31,676 bases of DNA from positions 1 to 31,676 of the IMG/VR virus record IMGVR_UViG_3300047562_004112. The stretch is one strand, 5' to 3'. The notes beneath the pieces were generated by a model. The model ran no database searches, was not told the origin of the DNA, and saw only the letters and a program-made list of their open reading frames with translations. The stretch comes from a virus. Positions 14,971 through 23,462 of the stretch are shown here, piece after piece; position 1 is the stretch's first letter; every line of letters starts with the position of its first letter. A program made the translations under genes and the position numbers.

Positions 14971-16119
14971 TTATCTCGGACCGGGTGGGCTAGGGAAATT
15001 AAAACCACCTAACTTTCCAATTGTTTGTCTGGTTGCAGCCGGCGTTAAATTTCTTAAAGTTTGACTGAGACCATTTTTGGCTTCTTCAGATACAATGGAT
15101 CGCAGATTTTTTCCCTTGAAAGTATCTCTGGCTGCTACAGATTTCTGTATGGCGCCGACGATACCTGTCACCGATCCACTTTGTAAATCTTCTATGATAC
15201 CAATGCCAGTGTCTAATAATCCGCCTTGACCCAATACTGTGGCAATGCTACCTGGACGAGCTAATGCACTAGGTACTGTATCGTATCTGGCCGGATCAGC
15301 AAAACCTTTGACATTTGTATCTGGTCTAACACGACCAATGGCACCAGTATAATATTTTACAGTTTCATATTCTATCGTCATGGTGTTGGTCATTGTGCCA
15401 TTGCCCTGGCTGTAGTCATAGCTGTCATGGTTCCATTCGCGTATCATTGGATTAATTAACACATACATTGCATATTCATGCTGATCAAATCCATAGATTG
15501 TGATATCCTTGAAGAATGCAGGTTTTCCAGAACTGTCATCTCCGCCACTGAATCCACCGGGTCCGCCTGCACTACCTTGGTCATAACTTTCGCCTACATA
15601 ACCCCAGTCATTGACATCTCTACGAGCAGCATAGATATCTCTGGTATTATAGGTAAATCCCGGCGGACTATTTAATGGACCCAAGCGTCCATTATTGTTA
15701 GGTGCATCTAGATATTGTTGATTGGGATCTTTAAAATAATAAGAAAAATAATTATACCACAAATTACGAGTTATATTACCACCATCATCGTGGAATTCCA
15801 CTCTAACAGGCAAGTAGTTAACTTTTTTCTGTACCAATCTTTTTCTGTTATATTGATTTAATGTATCTACTTCAAGCTGAAATTGTGGTAGTTGTATAGT
15901 TTTGACCATCAAGCCAATGGCCGTGACATCATCTTGTGGAAATACTGTTCTCAATACTGGAATTTCAGCAGTATTGATATTCATGTAAACATGAAAAAGA
16001 AATTTATTCTTAGGTACTAACTCATAACCATTGGTCAGAAAGGTCTTACTGGCATGAGCATAATCTTTAAGATTTTGCCTGCCAATAAAACCTTGTAAAA
16101 AATCTTGACCAAATGCCAT
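14971..16119 (-). CDS. 54: Tail-tube-fold protein, probable gp54-type tube initiator
   Basis: 382 aa. The N-terminal stretch DYAHASKTFLTNGYELVPKN and KFLFHVYMNINTA (about 18-52) is followed by MVKTIQLPQFQLEVDTLNQY (70-90), where tube proteins switch from the membrane-facing strand to the ring beta barrel, then VRVEFHDDGGNITRNLWYNY. Near residue 245 GTMTNTMTIEYETVKY resembles the final strand of gp19/gp54-type barrels. An insertion rich in Gly/Asp/Tyr lies about 135-195 and the C-terminal 120 residues are helical and basic. Position next to gp19 and length suggest the baseplate tube initiator gp54 rather than a second tube. The exact T4 equivalent is not certain. Confidence 0.65.
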   Translation of the reverse strand: MAFGQDFLQGFIGRQNLKDYAHASKTFLTNGYELVPKNKFLFHVYMNINTAEIPVLRTVFPQDDVTAIGLMVKTIQLPQFQLEVDTLNQYNRKRLVQKKVNYLPVRVEFHDDGGNITRNLWYNYFSYYFKDPNQQYLDAPNNNGRLGPLNSPPGFTYNTRDIYAARRDVNDWGYVGESYDQGSAGGPGGFSGGDDSSGKPAFFKDITIYGFDQHEYAMYVLINPMIREWNHDSYDYSQGNGTMTNTMTIEYETVKYYTGAIGRVRPDTNVKGFADPARYDTVPSALARPGSIATVLGQGGLLDTGIGIIEDLQSGSVTGIVGAIQKSVAARDTFKGKNLRSIVSEEAKNGLSQTLRNLTPAATRQTIGKLGGFNFPSPPGPR

Positions 16120-16758
16120 TTAAATTCCAGCTTCTACTGTACCTGCACCAGTGATTACATCACCTAAAGTACGACCTACTAACGCGCCGATGCCTGAGCC
16201 TCTTGGTGTTTGGTTGGCATTATCAAACATTATTGTCATGGCGATTGTAGCTGGTTCATTTGACCCATAATTCATATCACCATAATCGGCTTGCTTGAGA
16301 TAACAACCATAGAGTTCCCAAGTTTCTAACTCTTGAACCGTGTTACCCATACCGCCGTCTAATACTTGAAAGCGTGTTGTGAATTTGTAATCAATTCCTG
16401 AACTAGCACTAGCCATTTCAAAAAAATCCATTTGTTTTTGAATTTGTTCACCGACTAGCTTAGATATGCTGCCATCGGCAGCATCTCGTAATGTACATGT
16501 GACTTCACTCCAGTTATATTTTCCTGCTAGCTTTAATGTGCTATTGTAAACAGGAATTAATATGTCTTCAAACGACACAGTGGGTCTACGAAAATCTATT
16601 ACTTGTTTTGTTAATTCTGTTGTGGGAGTACTGACGCCAAAATTTTCAAAGATAACCCTAAATCTATATTTTAGTTTGGGCATTAATAGACCCTGATTTG
16701 GGCTACTTTGGTCACTGGCGACAGGAACTGTCATTCTTGTCAATGATGAAACGGCCAT
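16120..16758 (-). CDS. 19: gp19, tail tube protein
   Basis: 212 aa. It forms the inner tube through which DNA passes. Visible: KLKYRFRVIFENFG (29-42), VIDFRRPTVSFEDILIPVYN (53-72), an FMxxx-type loop QKQMDFFEMASASSGIDYKF, WELYGCYLKQADYGDMNYGS (146-166) and PATIAMTIMFDNA (169-181), which match tube-protein beta strands of the T4 gp19 family. Slightly longer than T4 gp19 (163 aa), as is usual in cyanophage-like relatives. It has AGGAG and ATG at 16758, and a perfect TATAAATA late promoter 24 nt further upstream, fitting its high copy number. Confidence 0.88.
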   Translation of the reverse strand: MAVSSLTRMTVPVASDQSSPNQGLLMPKLKYRFRVIFENFGVSTPTTELTKQVIDFRRPTVSFEDILIPVYNSTLKLAGKYNWSEVTCTLRDAADGSISKLVGEQIQKQMDFFEMASASSGIDYKFTTRFQVLDGGMGNTVQELETWELYGCYLKQADYGDMNYGSNEPATIAMTIMFDNANQTPRGSGIGALVGRTLGDVITGAGTVEAGI

Positions 16759-16781
16759 TTTAATGTTCTCCTATACTTAAT

Positions 16782-16789
16782 TATTTATA
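16782..16789 (-). promoter_or_regulatory. Late promoter TATAAATA of gp19
   Basis: Perfect 8/8 match to the T4 late consensus; predicted start about 18 nt before the ATG, with TAGGAG inside the leader. Confidence 0.8.
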
Positions 16790-16839
16790 GCATCTTGGTA
16801 AAAATCATTATCTACACAGATTATTTTCATAAGTATTTG

Positions 16840-16847
16840 CGTAAATA
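16840..16847 (+). promoter_or_regulatory. Degenerate late-promoter-like octamer before the homing endonuclease
   Basis: CGTAAATA matches TATAAATA at 6/8. Its spacing would place the start about 16 nt before ATG 16869, with TAAGGA inside the leader, as at the other late genes. Weak. Confidence 0.3.
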
Positions 16848-16868
16848 GTTTTATAAGGATTGATAGCT

Positions 16869-18422
16869 ATGTCTATAAAATGTCAAGTATGTCAAGAAGT
16901 TTTTGCCAAGATTATACCATGGCAACATCTACGAAAACATAATTTATCTAGTGAAAAATATAAAGAACAATATGGATCACTTTATAGTGAAGAAACACTG
17001 GCATTATTCAAAGCAAGAACTCCACATAACAAAGGTAAAAAAGTAGTAGATAGTAGACATCTAGAAAAAATTAATCAAGCTATCAAAAAAAGAGAGCAGA
17101 GATATCATTCTGGAGAACTGCAAAGGCACCGTACTGTGTTGTCAGATGAAACACGAGAAAAAATAAGTCTAGGTGTAAAAAAATATGCCATTGATAATTT
17201 AGACAAATTACAAGATCGTGCCAAAAAGGCACAACAAACCAAAAAAATACGCGGTATAAAAGGACCTATGTTGGGTCGCAGACATAATGAAAAAACTAAA
17301 GAAAAGCTAAGACAAATTTTACAACAAAATAATCAAAAGAAAAAACAGGAAAGTTGGAAAAAAATTTCAGCTGCAGTTGACATTGCAAAATTAAAAATTC
17401 TGTCTGATAAAGCTACAGCTTTAGAATTAGAATGCCAGGTATGTTATCATCAGTTTCAAATTACAAAACAATATTTTAATACAGAAAAATTCAGACCAAA
17501 TCTCTGTCCAAAATGTTTTCCAGCTGTTAAAAATAAAACTAGCAAAGGCGAACAAGAACTTTTTCATTTTATACAATCAATTTCCAGTGATTGCTGTGCT
17601 AATTATAGATCAGAATATCAGAGTTTGGAAATTGATATTTTTGTACCATCAAAACAGATAGGATTTGAGTATAATGGGTTATATTGGCATAGTGAATCTG
17701 TATTCTTACAAAATAACAGAAACCCCAAAAGTGACTACGAAAAATATCTACATTTTAAAAATAATGGTATACAAATAATACAAATTTACGAAGACGAATG
17801 GTTATTAAAAAAACATATTGTAAAAAGCAGAATCAGACATATTCTTGGCCAAACTTCAAACAAAATTTATGCAAGACAATGCAAAGTGAAATATATCGAT
17901 TCTAAGACCGCTGGCCGATTCTTTAATGAAACACATATAATGGGCAATGGCAGAAGCAATTATAGATTAGGATTATTTTATCAAGATAGATTGGTTTCGG
18001 CAATGAGTTTTTCAAAAAATAACTTGTCACGAAAAATAACTGGATGGGAATTAAATCGATTCTCTTCAGAATGTAATCTTTCGATTGTGGGGGCAGCAAG
18101 CAAATTGTTTAAGACTTTTATAAAAGATATTTGCCCCGACCAGGTCATAAGTTACTCAGATAATAGATGGAGTATGGGAAATTTATATCAATCATTGGGG
18201 TTTGAATTTGTAAGTCTGAGTTCTCCTAACTATTGGTATTTCTTACCAAATCACCCAAGAATACACAGATTTAATCTAAGAAAAAATCAGTCAGACAACC
18301 CAAACATGTCCGAAGTTGCAAATCGCATATCTCAAGGCTATAACAGAATATGGGATTCAGGTAGCACCAAATGGTTATGGACAAATAAAAAGGGAGACAT
18401 TGTCTCCCTTTTGCCCAATTAG
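16869..18422 (+). CDS. Homing-endonuclease-like protein (zinc fingers, Vsr/PD-(D/E)xK-type nuclease, GNAT-like C-terminal domain)
   Basis: 517 aa from ATG 16869 (TAAGGA upstream); a TTG at 16860 would add three residues. Domains: a C2H2 zinc finger (C5, C8, H20, H24) with HLRKHNLSSEKYKEQYG; NUMOD3-like repeats (SDETREKISLGVKKY, RRHNEKTKEKLRQIL); a four-Cys zinc site (C189, C192, C213, C216); a PD-(D/E)xK/EDxHD-type nuclease with KGEQELFHFI, EIDIFVPSKQIGFEYNGLYW (D256, E267, YNG) and IIQIYEDEW; and a C-terminal domain (about 335-470) resembling GNAT/Mom-type acetyltransferases (RLGLFYQDRLVSAMSF, YSDNRWSMGNLYQSLGF). It is very A-rich and the only plus-strand gene among tail genes from gp16 to gp18, which marks it as a mobile insertion. 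It probably cuts DNA of phages lacking it. Confidence 0.82.
   Translation: MSIKCQVCQEVFAKIIPWQHLRKHNLSSEKYKEQYGSLYSEETLALFKARTPHNKGKKVVDSRHLEKINQAIKKREQRYHSGELQRHRTVLSDETREKISLGVKKYAIDNLDKLQDRAKKAQQTKKIRGIKGPMLGRRHNEKTKEKLRQILQQNNQKKKQESWKKISAAVDIAKLKILSDKATALELECQVCYHQFQITKQYFNTEKFRPNLCPKCFPAVKNKTSKGEQELFHFIQSISSDCCANYRSEYQSLEIDIFVPSKQIGFEYNGLYWHSESVFLQNNRNPKSDYEKYLHFKNNGIQIIQIYEDEWLLKKHIVKSRIRHILGQTSNKIYARQCKVKYIDSKTAGRFFNETHIMGNGRSNYRLGLFYQDRLVSAMSFSKNNLSRKITGWELNRFSSECNLSIVGAASKLFKTFIKDICPDQVISYSDNRWSMGNLYQSLGFEFVSLSSPNYWYFLPNHPRIHRFNLRKNQSDNPNMSEVANRISQGYNRIWDSGSTKWLWTNKKGDIVSLLPN
18388..18412. terminator. Bidirectional intrinsic terminator at sheath/homing-endonuclease ends
   Basis: AAAAGGGAGAC-ATT-GTCTCCCTTTT forms an 11-bp stem with a 3-nt loop. 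Read on the minus strand the stem is followed by T5 then ATTTG, a strong terminator for the sheath gene that ends at 18429. Read on the plus strand it is followed by TTTT then GCCC, a weaker terminator. It lies inside the last codons of the homing-endonuclease-like gene. Confidence 0.8.
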
Positions 18423-18428
18423 ACTCAG

Positions 18429-21400
18429 TTAGGCTGCTGAAACTGTGGTACTAACTGCTCCTGCTATTTCGCCGGTGTTCTTTATTCTCAACGGTATGTA
18501 AACAAATTCAACAGCTTTAACAGGTTCAATCGCTATGTCCACCCATAATTCATTGGCATCAATTCTAGCTGGTGTATTGTTTGTAAGATCACAGACAACC
18601 AAAAAGTCATAGATGCCTCGTTTGGCCACAAGATCAATCATGAGACTATTAATAGCATTTTTAATTTCATCTCTGGTGATTTGATCATTGGGTTCAAACA
18701 AGAACTGCTTACCAATAGTCTCAAGTCTACTTCTAATAAACGCAATCAATCTTGCTACATTGATACGATCTAGTGCACTGGTAACAGCGTAAGATGTTTT
18801 GTTACCAAAATTTGTGATGCCCACGCCTGGTATAAAGGTAATTGGGTTAACGCGATTTTCATAAAGAACATCCCGTAGACCTTGATTTACACCTATACTG
18901 ACAAATTCCCCAGTTGCACCGTTGATATAACCAATGTCCTCGGCATTGTCAATTACACCGCGTCGGCTACCAGCAGGTGCTAACCACGGAAACGCCACTT
19001 CGTCGTTTCTGATAATTGTTCTAATCATCATATGACTAGCTGGTTGCACTACTGGACTTCCGCTAAGATCGGTAGTACGGCAGCTGGGATAAAATATACC
19101 AACATAGGGATCACCAACTGTGCTGCCATCGATCACAAAACCATCACCGGACACAGTAGTGTTATTAGCCCAAGCCAATATTTCGGTGCCATTGGCAGGC
19201 AATCTCATTGGTGTGTCTCCTATAACAAATGCGGTGTTGTTTCTTTCGTTGTTCAAGGCAACCATATTGGTAATCAATTCTGGATATCCTGGGCAACTAA
19301 TTAAGTTAAACTGCCGTTGTTCTTCTCTAATACTTGTGCTGGTATCTATGCCTGATTTCAATGCTGCAATAACTATAGCTCGCTGTGCTTGACGGCCCAT
19401 ATAGGGACTACCATCAGCACGATTACCACTGGCATTCACCCAGGCATTGGTTTCAAGTACACCCCAATAACTAGTGTTAGTTGGTATTGTACCAACAGGT
19501 GGAGTATCAATAGCCACATATAATGTGGTATTATAGAGAACTTTGTCGCCAGTGGAATATGTTACTGTTCCACTCCAAGTATCAAAATTAAAGTCAGTGG
19601 CATTAAAATAATTAACACGGAATTGTTTGACATTAAATCCACTTCTTCTGGTGTTGAACAATAACATACCAGCTGGATATAATGTAGGATCAACAACATC
19701 TATATCTGTATAGTTGCTAGTAAGCAGGCTGCTGATTGATGCTAATGTATCTGTTACCACATTACTTGTACCGTCAGTGTCCCACCTTGCATCAGCAAAT
19801 ACAACACCATTTTCTGTGGTCTGATCAGCATTGTTTATTGTAACCCATTGATCAACTCCGTCGACATTTTCAAATCTCTTGATCAATGGATACAGTTCAA
19901 GATTGGCAGTGTCGATCCATAAATCGCCATAAACAATATCTGTACCATCGCTTTGTGTCGTAGGCTGTGTTGGGCTTATGATAGGCCCGGCAGGGTCTGT
20001 ATCAGTGAGATCATAACCTCTAACATCATTGCTGACATTCCTATAACCATACCATCCATTTCCATCGTTGATCATTATATCAACTTGATTACTGGCACTA
20101 TAATACCAGTAACGACCGTCGGGAGGATCAATGCTCGGTGCAGTAGCACTGGCAGTATATTCTAGCGGAGTCCAATTACTAAGAATTAGTCCGCCTTCGG
20201 GATTAGCTCTGATTCCGGTTATAGAGGTTGTAAATCCTGCTGTATTCAATGGTGTATTTGTACCATCGACTACCTGCATTACACCGCCCAATGTCTGAGT
20301 CAATACCATATTTCCTGCAGAATCTACACTGGCTACTACGCCAGGTACATTTGCAGCACTAACTGCACTGATAAATGCTGCAGGTGTTGTTCCGTTGATA
20401 GTAACTGTTGCTACTGAAGTCAATGTCGAACTGTTTGCTGTACTAGTTTGAATCGTAAATGTCGATCCACTTATAAAAGTTGGATTAGATACACTGCCGG
20501 TGATCACCGTGGCACCCTCTGTGGATCTTTCAAAAAGTTGCAAAGTATAAGTGTTATTGAAATCGCCGGTAGTGAGATTTTCTTCTGGTGAAACGTTATA
20601 TTGTGTATATGTAGTTCCTAGTGGAATATTCAACCCGCCACCCGATGGATCTAATGTTTTATTTGCACTTTGATCATTTTCGTAGACCAGTGCATTTTGT
20701 TGTACCCAAGCACCTAATATAGTGTTCCATTTATTGACAATCATGTTAGTACCAAGATTTACAGGAGTAATCTTATTCCAAATACTACCTGTGGGTCTTG
20801 GACTAGTGTCGCCGCTTCTCCATCTTGGCACTGTATAGTTAGCACTTTGTTGTAAAGCTGGACAGAGATATGTACCAACCGTGATGCCTAAGGTTGTTAT
20901 TAATGTAGAACTACCACCGGTGTTGCCTTGTTCAATACGGATACCGCCATCTAATGTGCTGCCGTCGCTTTCGGCACTGCTATCAGCAAACAAACTGAGT
21001 TTACCATCAATATTTGCTGCATAAACACCTTGTATAGCAGCAGTATTAATAGCATCACTAAGTCCTGTAACTGTATTATCAGGACTAGCTGGCACTAAAA
21101 CCGAAGTTTCATTGATAAAAATCTCAGCACCAGCAGTTAAAGTACCGGTATAAGTGTTTGTGGCCTGATAAGTAGGCCAGCTAAGTTTCCAGGCATCACT
21201 GCCCACTAATACCCAGGTATTATAAAGGTCAGTTAATTCGGTAGCATTGCTTTGTGTTGCAGTAACAGAACCATTTTTGTAGTACATGGGATTAGCAGTG
21301 TTAGTTGTAACCACTGCATAATCACCAATTGATCCGTAATCACTGTTGGGAACTCCAGCTGTTAAATTTGCAGTATCGGTAATTTCTAACGGCACATTGA

Positions 21401-21872
21401 TTGTAAAAACACCAGTGGTTTGATTCCATTCAAACAAACCCCAAGCCGTTGGACCCAAAGTTAACCAATTTGTGCCATTATCGGGCTCGCCCACTGGCCT
21501 GGTCAAACTAGCTGTTAATTGTGACAAATCTACATCAACTCGTTGAACATATGCTCGATTGCTAACACCCAATGAACTGTATGCAGCCAACAATCCATAT
21601 TCGTTTAACTCATAACCATTGATAGGTGTTCCTGTTGTGGTCTTATAAAAGAATGGATTGCCAAATGTACTAACTAGATCACGCTGACTTGTGATCAAGT
21701 AAACACGGTTGGCATTAGCTGCTAGAGTACCTGCTGCTACACCCTCTCCTGATGGGGTGATTTTATTCTGTGCAGTGGCAATAAGTATGTAGGGGACACT
21801 ATTGGTTGCTGCTGGTATATATGTGCTTTCGTCGATTACTGTGACTTGTACGCCTGGACTAATTAATGCCAT
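18429..21872 (-). CDS. 18: gp18, tail sheath protein (very long form)
   Basis: 1147 aa versus 659 in T4. The N-terminal sheath part (1-245) shows SPGVQVTVIDESTYIPAATN, and residues about 820-1147 match the conserved sheath core: PYMGRQAQRAIVIAALK, CPGYPELITNMVALNNERNN, NRVNPITFIPGVGITNFGNK and FIRSRLETIGKQFLFEPNDQ, ending with VDIAIEPVKAVEFVYIPL. Between them lie inserts: two flagellar-hook-IN-like repeats (about 247-330 and 468-547), a Gly/Asn-rich region and a CBM5/12-like module (W766-W803). The sheath contracts to push the tube through the cell envelope. The inserts probably decorate the outside of the sheath. Late promoter TATAAATA and AAAGGAG precede ATG 21872; a strong terminator follows. 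Confidence 0.95.
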   Translation of the reverse strand: MALISPGVQVTVIDESTYIPAATNSVPYILIATAQNKITPSGEGVAAGTLAANANRVYLITSQRDLVSTFGNPFFYKTTTGTPINGYELNEYGLLAAYSSLGVSNRAYVQRVDVDLSQLTASLTRPVGEPDNGTNWLTLGPTAWGLFEWNQTTGVFTINVPLEITDTANLTAGVPNSDYGSIGDYAVVTTNTANPMYYKNGSVTATQSNATELTDLYNTWVLVGSDAWKLSWPTYQATNTYTGTLTAGAEIFINETSVLVPASPDNTVTGLSDAINTAAIQGVYAANIDGKLSLFADSSAESDGSTLDGGIRIEQGNTGGSSTLITTLGITVGTYLCPALQQSANYTVPRWRSGDTSPRPTGSIWNKITPVNLGTNMIVNKWNTILGAWVQQNALVYENDQSANKTLDPSGGGLNIPLGTTYTQYNVSPEENLTTGDFNNTYTLQLFERSTEGATVITGSVSNPTFISGSTFTIQTSTANSSTLTSVATVTINGTTPAAFISAVSAANVPGVVASVDSAGNMVLTQTLGGVMQVVDGTNTPLNTAGFTTSITGIRANPEGGLILSNWTPLEYTASATAPSIDPPDGRYWYYSASNQVDIMINDGNGWYGYRNVSNDVRGYDLTDTDPAGPIISPTQPTTQSDGTDIVYGDLWIDTANLELYPLIKRFENVDGVDQWVTINNADQTTENGVVFADARWDTDGTSNVVTDTLASISSLLTSNYTDIDVVDPTLYPAGMLLFNTRRSGFNVKQFRVNYFNATDFNFDTWSGTVTYSTGDKVLYNTTLYVAIDTPPVGTIPTNTSYWGVLETNAWVNASGNRADGSPYMGRQAQRAIVIAALKSGIDTSTSIREEQRQFNLISCPGYPELITNMVALNNERNNTAFVIGDTPMRLPANGTEILAWANNTTVSGDGFVIDGSTVGDPYVGIFYPSCRTTDLSGSPVVQPASHMMIRTIIRNDEVAFPWLAPAGSRRGVIDNAEDIGYINGATGEFVSIGVNQGLRDVLYENRVNPITFIPGVGITNFGNKTSYAVTSALDRINVARLIAFIRSRLETIGKQFLFEPNDQITRDEIKNAINSLMIDLVAKRGIYDFLVVCDLTNNTPARIDANELWVDIAIEPVKAVEFVYIPLRIKNTGEIAGAVSTTVSAA

Positions 21873-21897
21873 TTTGGCTCCTTTAATAACTTTCTAA

Positions 21898-21905
21898 TAT
21901 TTATA
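21898..21905 (-). promoter_or_regulatory. Late promoter TATAAATA of gp18
   Basis: 8/8 late consensus; leader about 20 nt with AAAGGAG. Confidence 0.8.
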
Positions 21906-21928
21906 CTATGTAGGGAAAAAACAGGGTT

Positions 21929-21936
21929 TATAAATA
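21929..21936 (+). promoter_or_regulatory. Late promoter TATAAATA of the zinc/HNH-like gene
   Basis: 8/8 late consensus on the plus strand, divergent from the gp18 promoter 23 nt away; leader about 13 nt with AAAGG before ATG 21955. Confidence 0.75.
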
Positions 21937-21954
21937 CCTTTATAAAGGTTTTAT

Positions 21955-22326
21955 ATGCGCCCTATCTGCAAAATCTGTCAGCAGCGTCCTTGTTCAGTGA
22001 ATTATCGTTACAAAAACAGAACTTACTATCGTTCTAGATGTGATTTTTGTATTGCCAGAAATAAAAAAATAAAACCGCCGGTGCCAAAATGGCAGTCGTC
22101 GGGGTATAAGAAAAAAACAAACTGCGACCGCTGCGGATTTAGGTCAAGATATCAAAGTCAATTATTAGTGGTATTCTGTGATGGTAATTTACTCAATACT
22201 ACACATAGTAATTTACGCACTATTTGTCTCAACTGTTTAGAAGAAGTCAAAAGACTTGATAATCCCTGGATTATCGGAGATCTTCAAGAAGATTATCGAT
22301 ACATTGGTAAAGATAAGCTACAGTGA
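21955..22326 (+). CDS. Small multi-Cys zinc-binding protein with a degenerate HNH-like domain
   Basis: 123 aa. Cysteine pairs at C5/C8, C29/C32, C57/C60 and C91/C94 indicate two or more zinc sites. Residues 57-95 (CDRCGFRSRYQSQLLVVFCD, then GNLLNTTHSNLRTICLNC) match the HNH layout CxxC...DHIDGN...SNLxTLCxNCH, but the catalytic DH is replaced by V73-F74 and the final His by Leu. A functional HNH nuclease is therefore doubtful; a DNA- or protein-binding role is more likely. I recall similar proteins in marine T4-like phages beside the sheath gene. It has its own late promoter. Its 3' end overlaps gp1 by 56 nt in the opposite direction. Confidence 0.75.
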   Translation: MRPICKICQQRPCSVNYRYKNRTYYRSRCDFCIARNKKIKPPVPKWQSSGYKKKTNCDRCGFRSRYQSQLLVVFCDGNLLNTTHSNLRTICLNCLEEVKRLDNPWIIGDLQEDYRYIGKDKLQ

Positions 22327-22897
22327 AATCGTTTTGAATTTCTCTATCAAACTGATACCCTACCCAACTAGTTTCACTGCTGTGGATGCCTAGTTTTTGT
22401 AATTGAGTTTGAGATACTTGACAACCTTGGTTGGCTTTAGCTGCCAAATAATACCAATCAGGAAACGGCGATCTTTTAACCCAAACGGTATAGGCAGATA
22501 ATTGTTTTAACATAGCAAATTCGTTGAGAAACCTGGCATCCGAAATCACTATATTATCTTGACTGCCAGTGAGTCTTTTCTCTAGACTGGCAATCCAAAT
22601 GTCTTGGTGAAAATTATTTCTGGCAACTTCTGTGCCCCAATACTGTAGTACCCATCTTGGTGTAAGATTGGGCATGTTGAGTCTACTGCTCCACCAAGGA
22701 TCTACTTGTTCTCTCCATTCTCGAGCTTCTGCAGTGAGACCTTCTAATAGAATACGATCCCAATGAAATATATCCGCAATAGAATCTTTTAAGGCAGCAG
22801 CAAAACTGGTACGGACAAAACCTCGTTCGCGAACAAGATATTCAGCAGCAGTATCTTTGCCACTGCCGATCAACCCCGAAATAGCTATAATAGTCAT
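22271..22897 (-). CDS. 1: gp1, deoxynucleoside monophosphate kinase
   Basis: 208 aa. It phosphorylates dNMPs to dNDPs for phage DNA synthesis, as T4 gp1 does. P-loop GLIGSGKDT (8-16) at the N-terminus, then KDSIADIFHWDRILLEG, a substrate/lid region (WWSSRLNMPNLTPRWVLQYW), GTEVARNNFHQDIW, and IVISDARFLNEFAMLK, all in the order of T4-type dNMP kinases. Start overlaps the dexA stop by 4 nt, so the pair is coupled. The last 56 nt overlap the convergent zinc-protein gene. Confidence 0.88.
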   Translation of the reverse strand: MTIIAISGLIGSGKDTAAEYLVRERGFVRTSFAAALKDSIADIFHWDRILLEGLTAEAREWREQVDPWWSSRLNMPNLTPRWVLQYWGTEVARNNFHQDIWIASLEKRLTGSQDNIVISDARFLNEFAMLKQLSAYTVWVKRSPFPDWYYLAAKANQGCQVSQTQLQKLGIHSSETSWVGYQFDREIQNDFTVAYLYQCIDNLLEDLR

Positions 22898-23418
22898 AAC
22901 ATTGTTTTAATTTGAAGAAAACTTATGGTTTTTTGTAATAGTCGAATTTGTCTTTGACAATCTTCTAAACTATTGTGACTGGCTGGTAATTTTTCCAATC
23001 CGGGATACAATGCGTATATAGTTCTGGCATCACGAACTCGATAATATTTCCATGGTAATGCTATTTTATAGCTTTTATATGCATCTTCTAAGATGTTCAT
23101 ATCAAAACTAATACCATTAGCCCAGACATGATCGCAATGAAATATAAATCTACTGAGTTCTATCAATACCTGTTGTAAAGGCTTTCGATCTTTGCCGCCA
23201 ATTGCTTCTTCTAAGCTGCCAGGAGGCTGTTGACTCCACCAATCTATAGTACTTTGATCTATAGATCGATTGGGTTGACTGTCAATATCTATACGAGCGT
23301 AATAACTTTGCTCTGAATATCCCGAAACAAAAGGATCGAATATCTGTGCACCCACAGTGAGAATACAAGCATCTTTGTTGGTACCTGCGGTTTCAATATC
23401 TATCATACAATCGCGCAT
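22894..23418 (-). CDS. dexA: DexA-type 3'-5' exonuclease (DEDDh family)
   Basis: 174 aa. DEDDh residues are visible as D7 and E9 (MIDIETAG), D106 (WANGISFDMNIL), H148 and D153 (HNSLEDCQRQ). STIDWWSQQ (57-65) mirrors STIEWWKNQ in T4 exonuclease A. It degrades DNA from 3' ends, probably host DNA or nicked intermediates. Paired with the dNMP kinase gp1, it could feed nucleotide salvage. ATG 23418 has only a weak ribosome site; a second Met at residue 5 is less likely because it would leave two residues before D7. A TATAAT lies just upstream without a matching -35. Confidence 0.86.
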   Translation of the reverse strand: MRDCMIDIETAGTNKDACILTVGAQIFDPFVSGYSEQSYYARIDIDSQPNRSIDQSTIDWWSQQPPGSLEEAIGGKDRKPLQQVLIELSRFIFHCDHVWANGISFDMNILEDAYKSYKIALPWKYYRVRDARTIYALYPGLEKLPASHNSLEDCQRQIRLLQKTISFLQIKTML

Positions 23419-23462
23419 AATCGCAATTATACTAGAAATCTTGCAGCAATAATATTGTCAGT

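Noticed and set aside
22258-22275. Inverted repeat GATAATCC-CT-GGATTATC at the ends of the zinc gene and gp1
   Set aside because: The 2-nt loop forces a shorter stem and no T tract follows on either strand; not called as a terminator.
23419-23462. TATAAT just upstream of dexA
   Set aside because: No acceptable -35 at 16-18 nt, so not called as a promoter.
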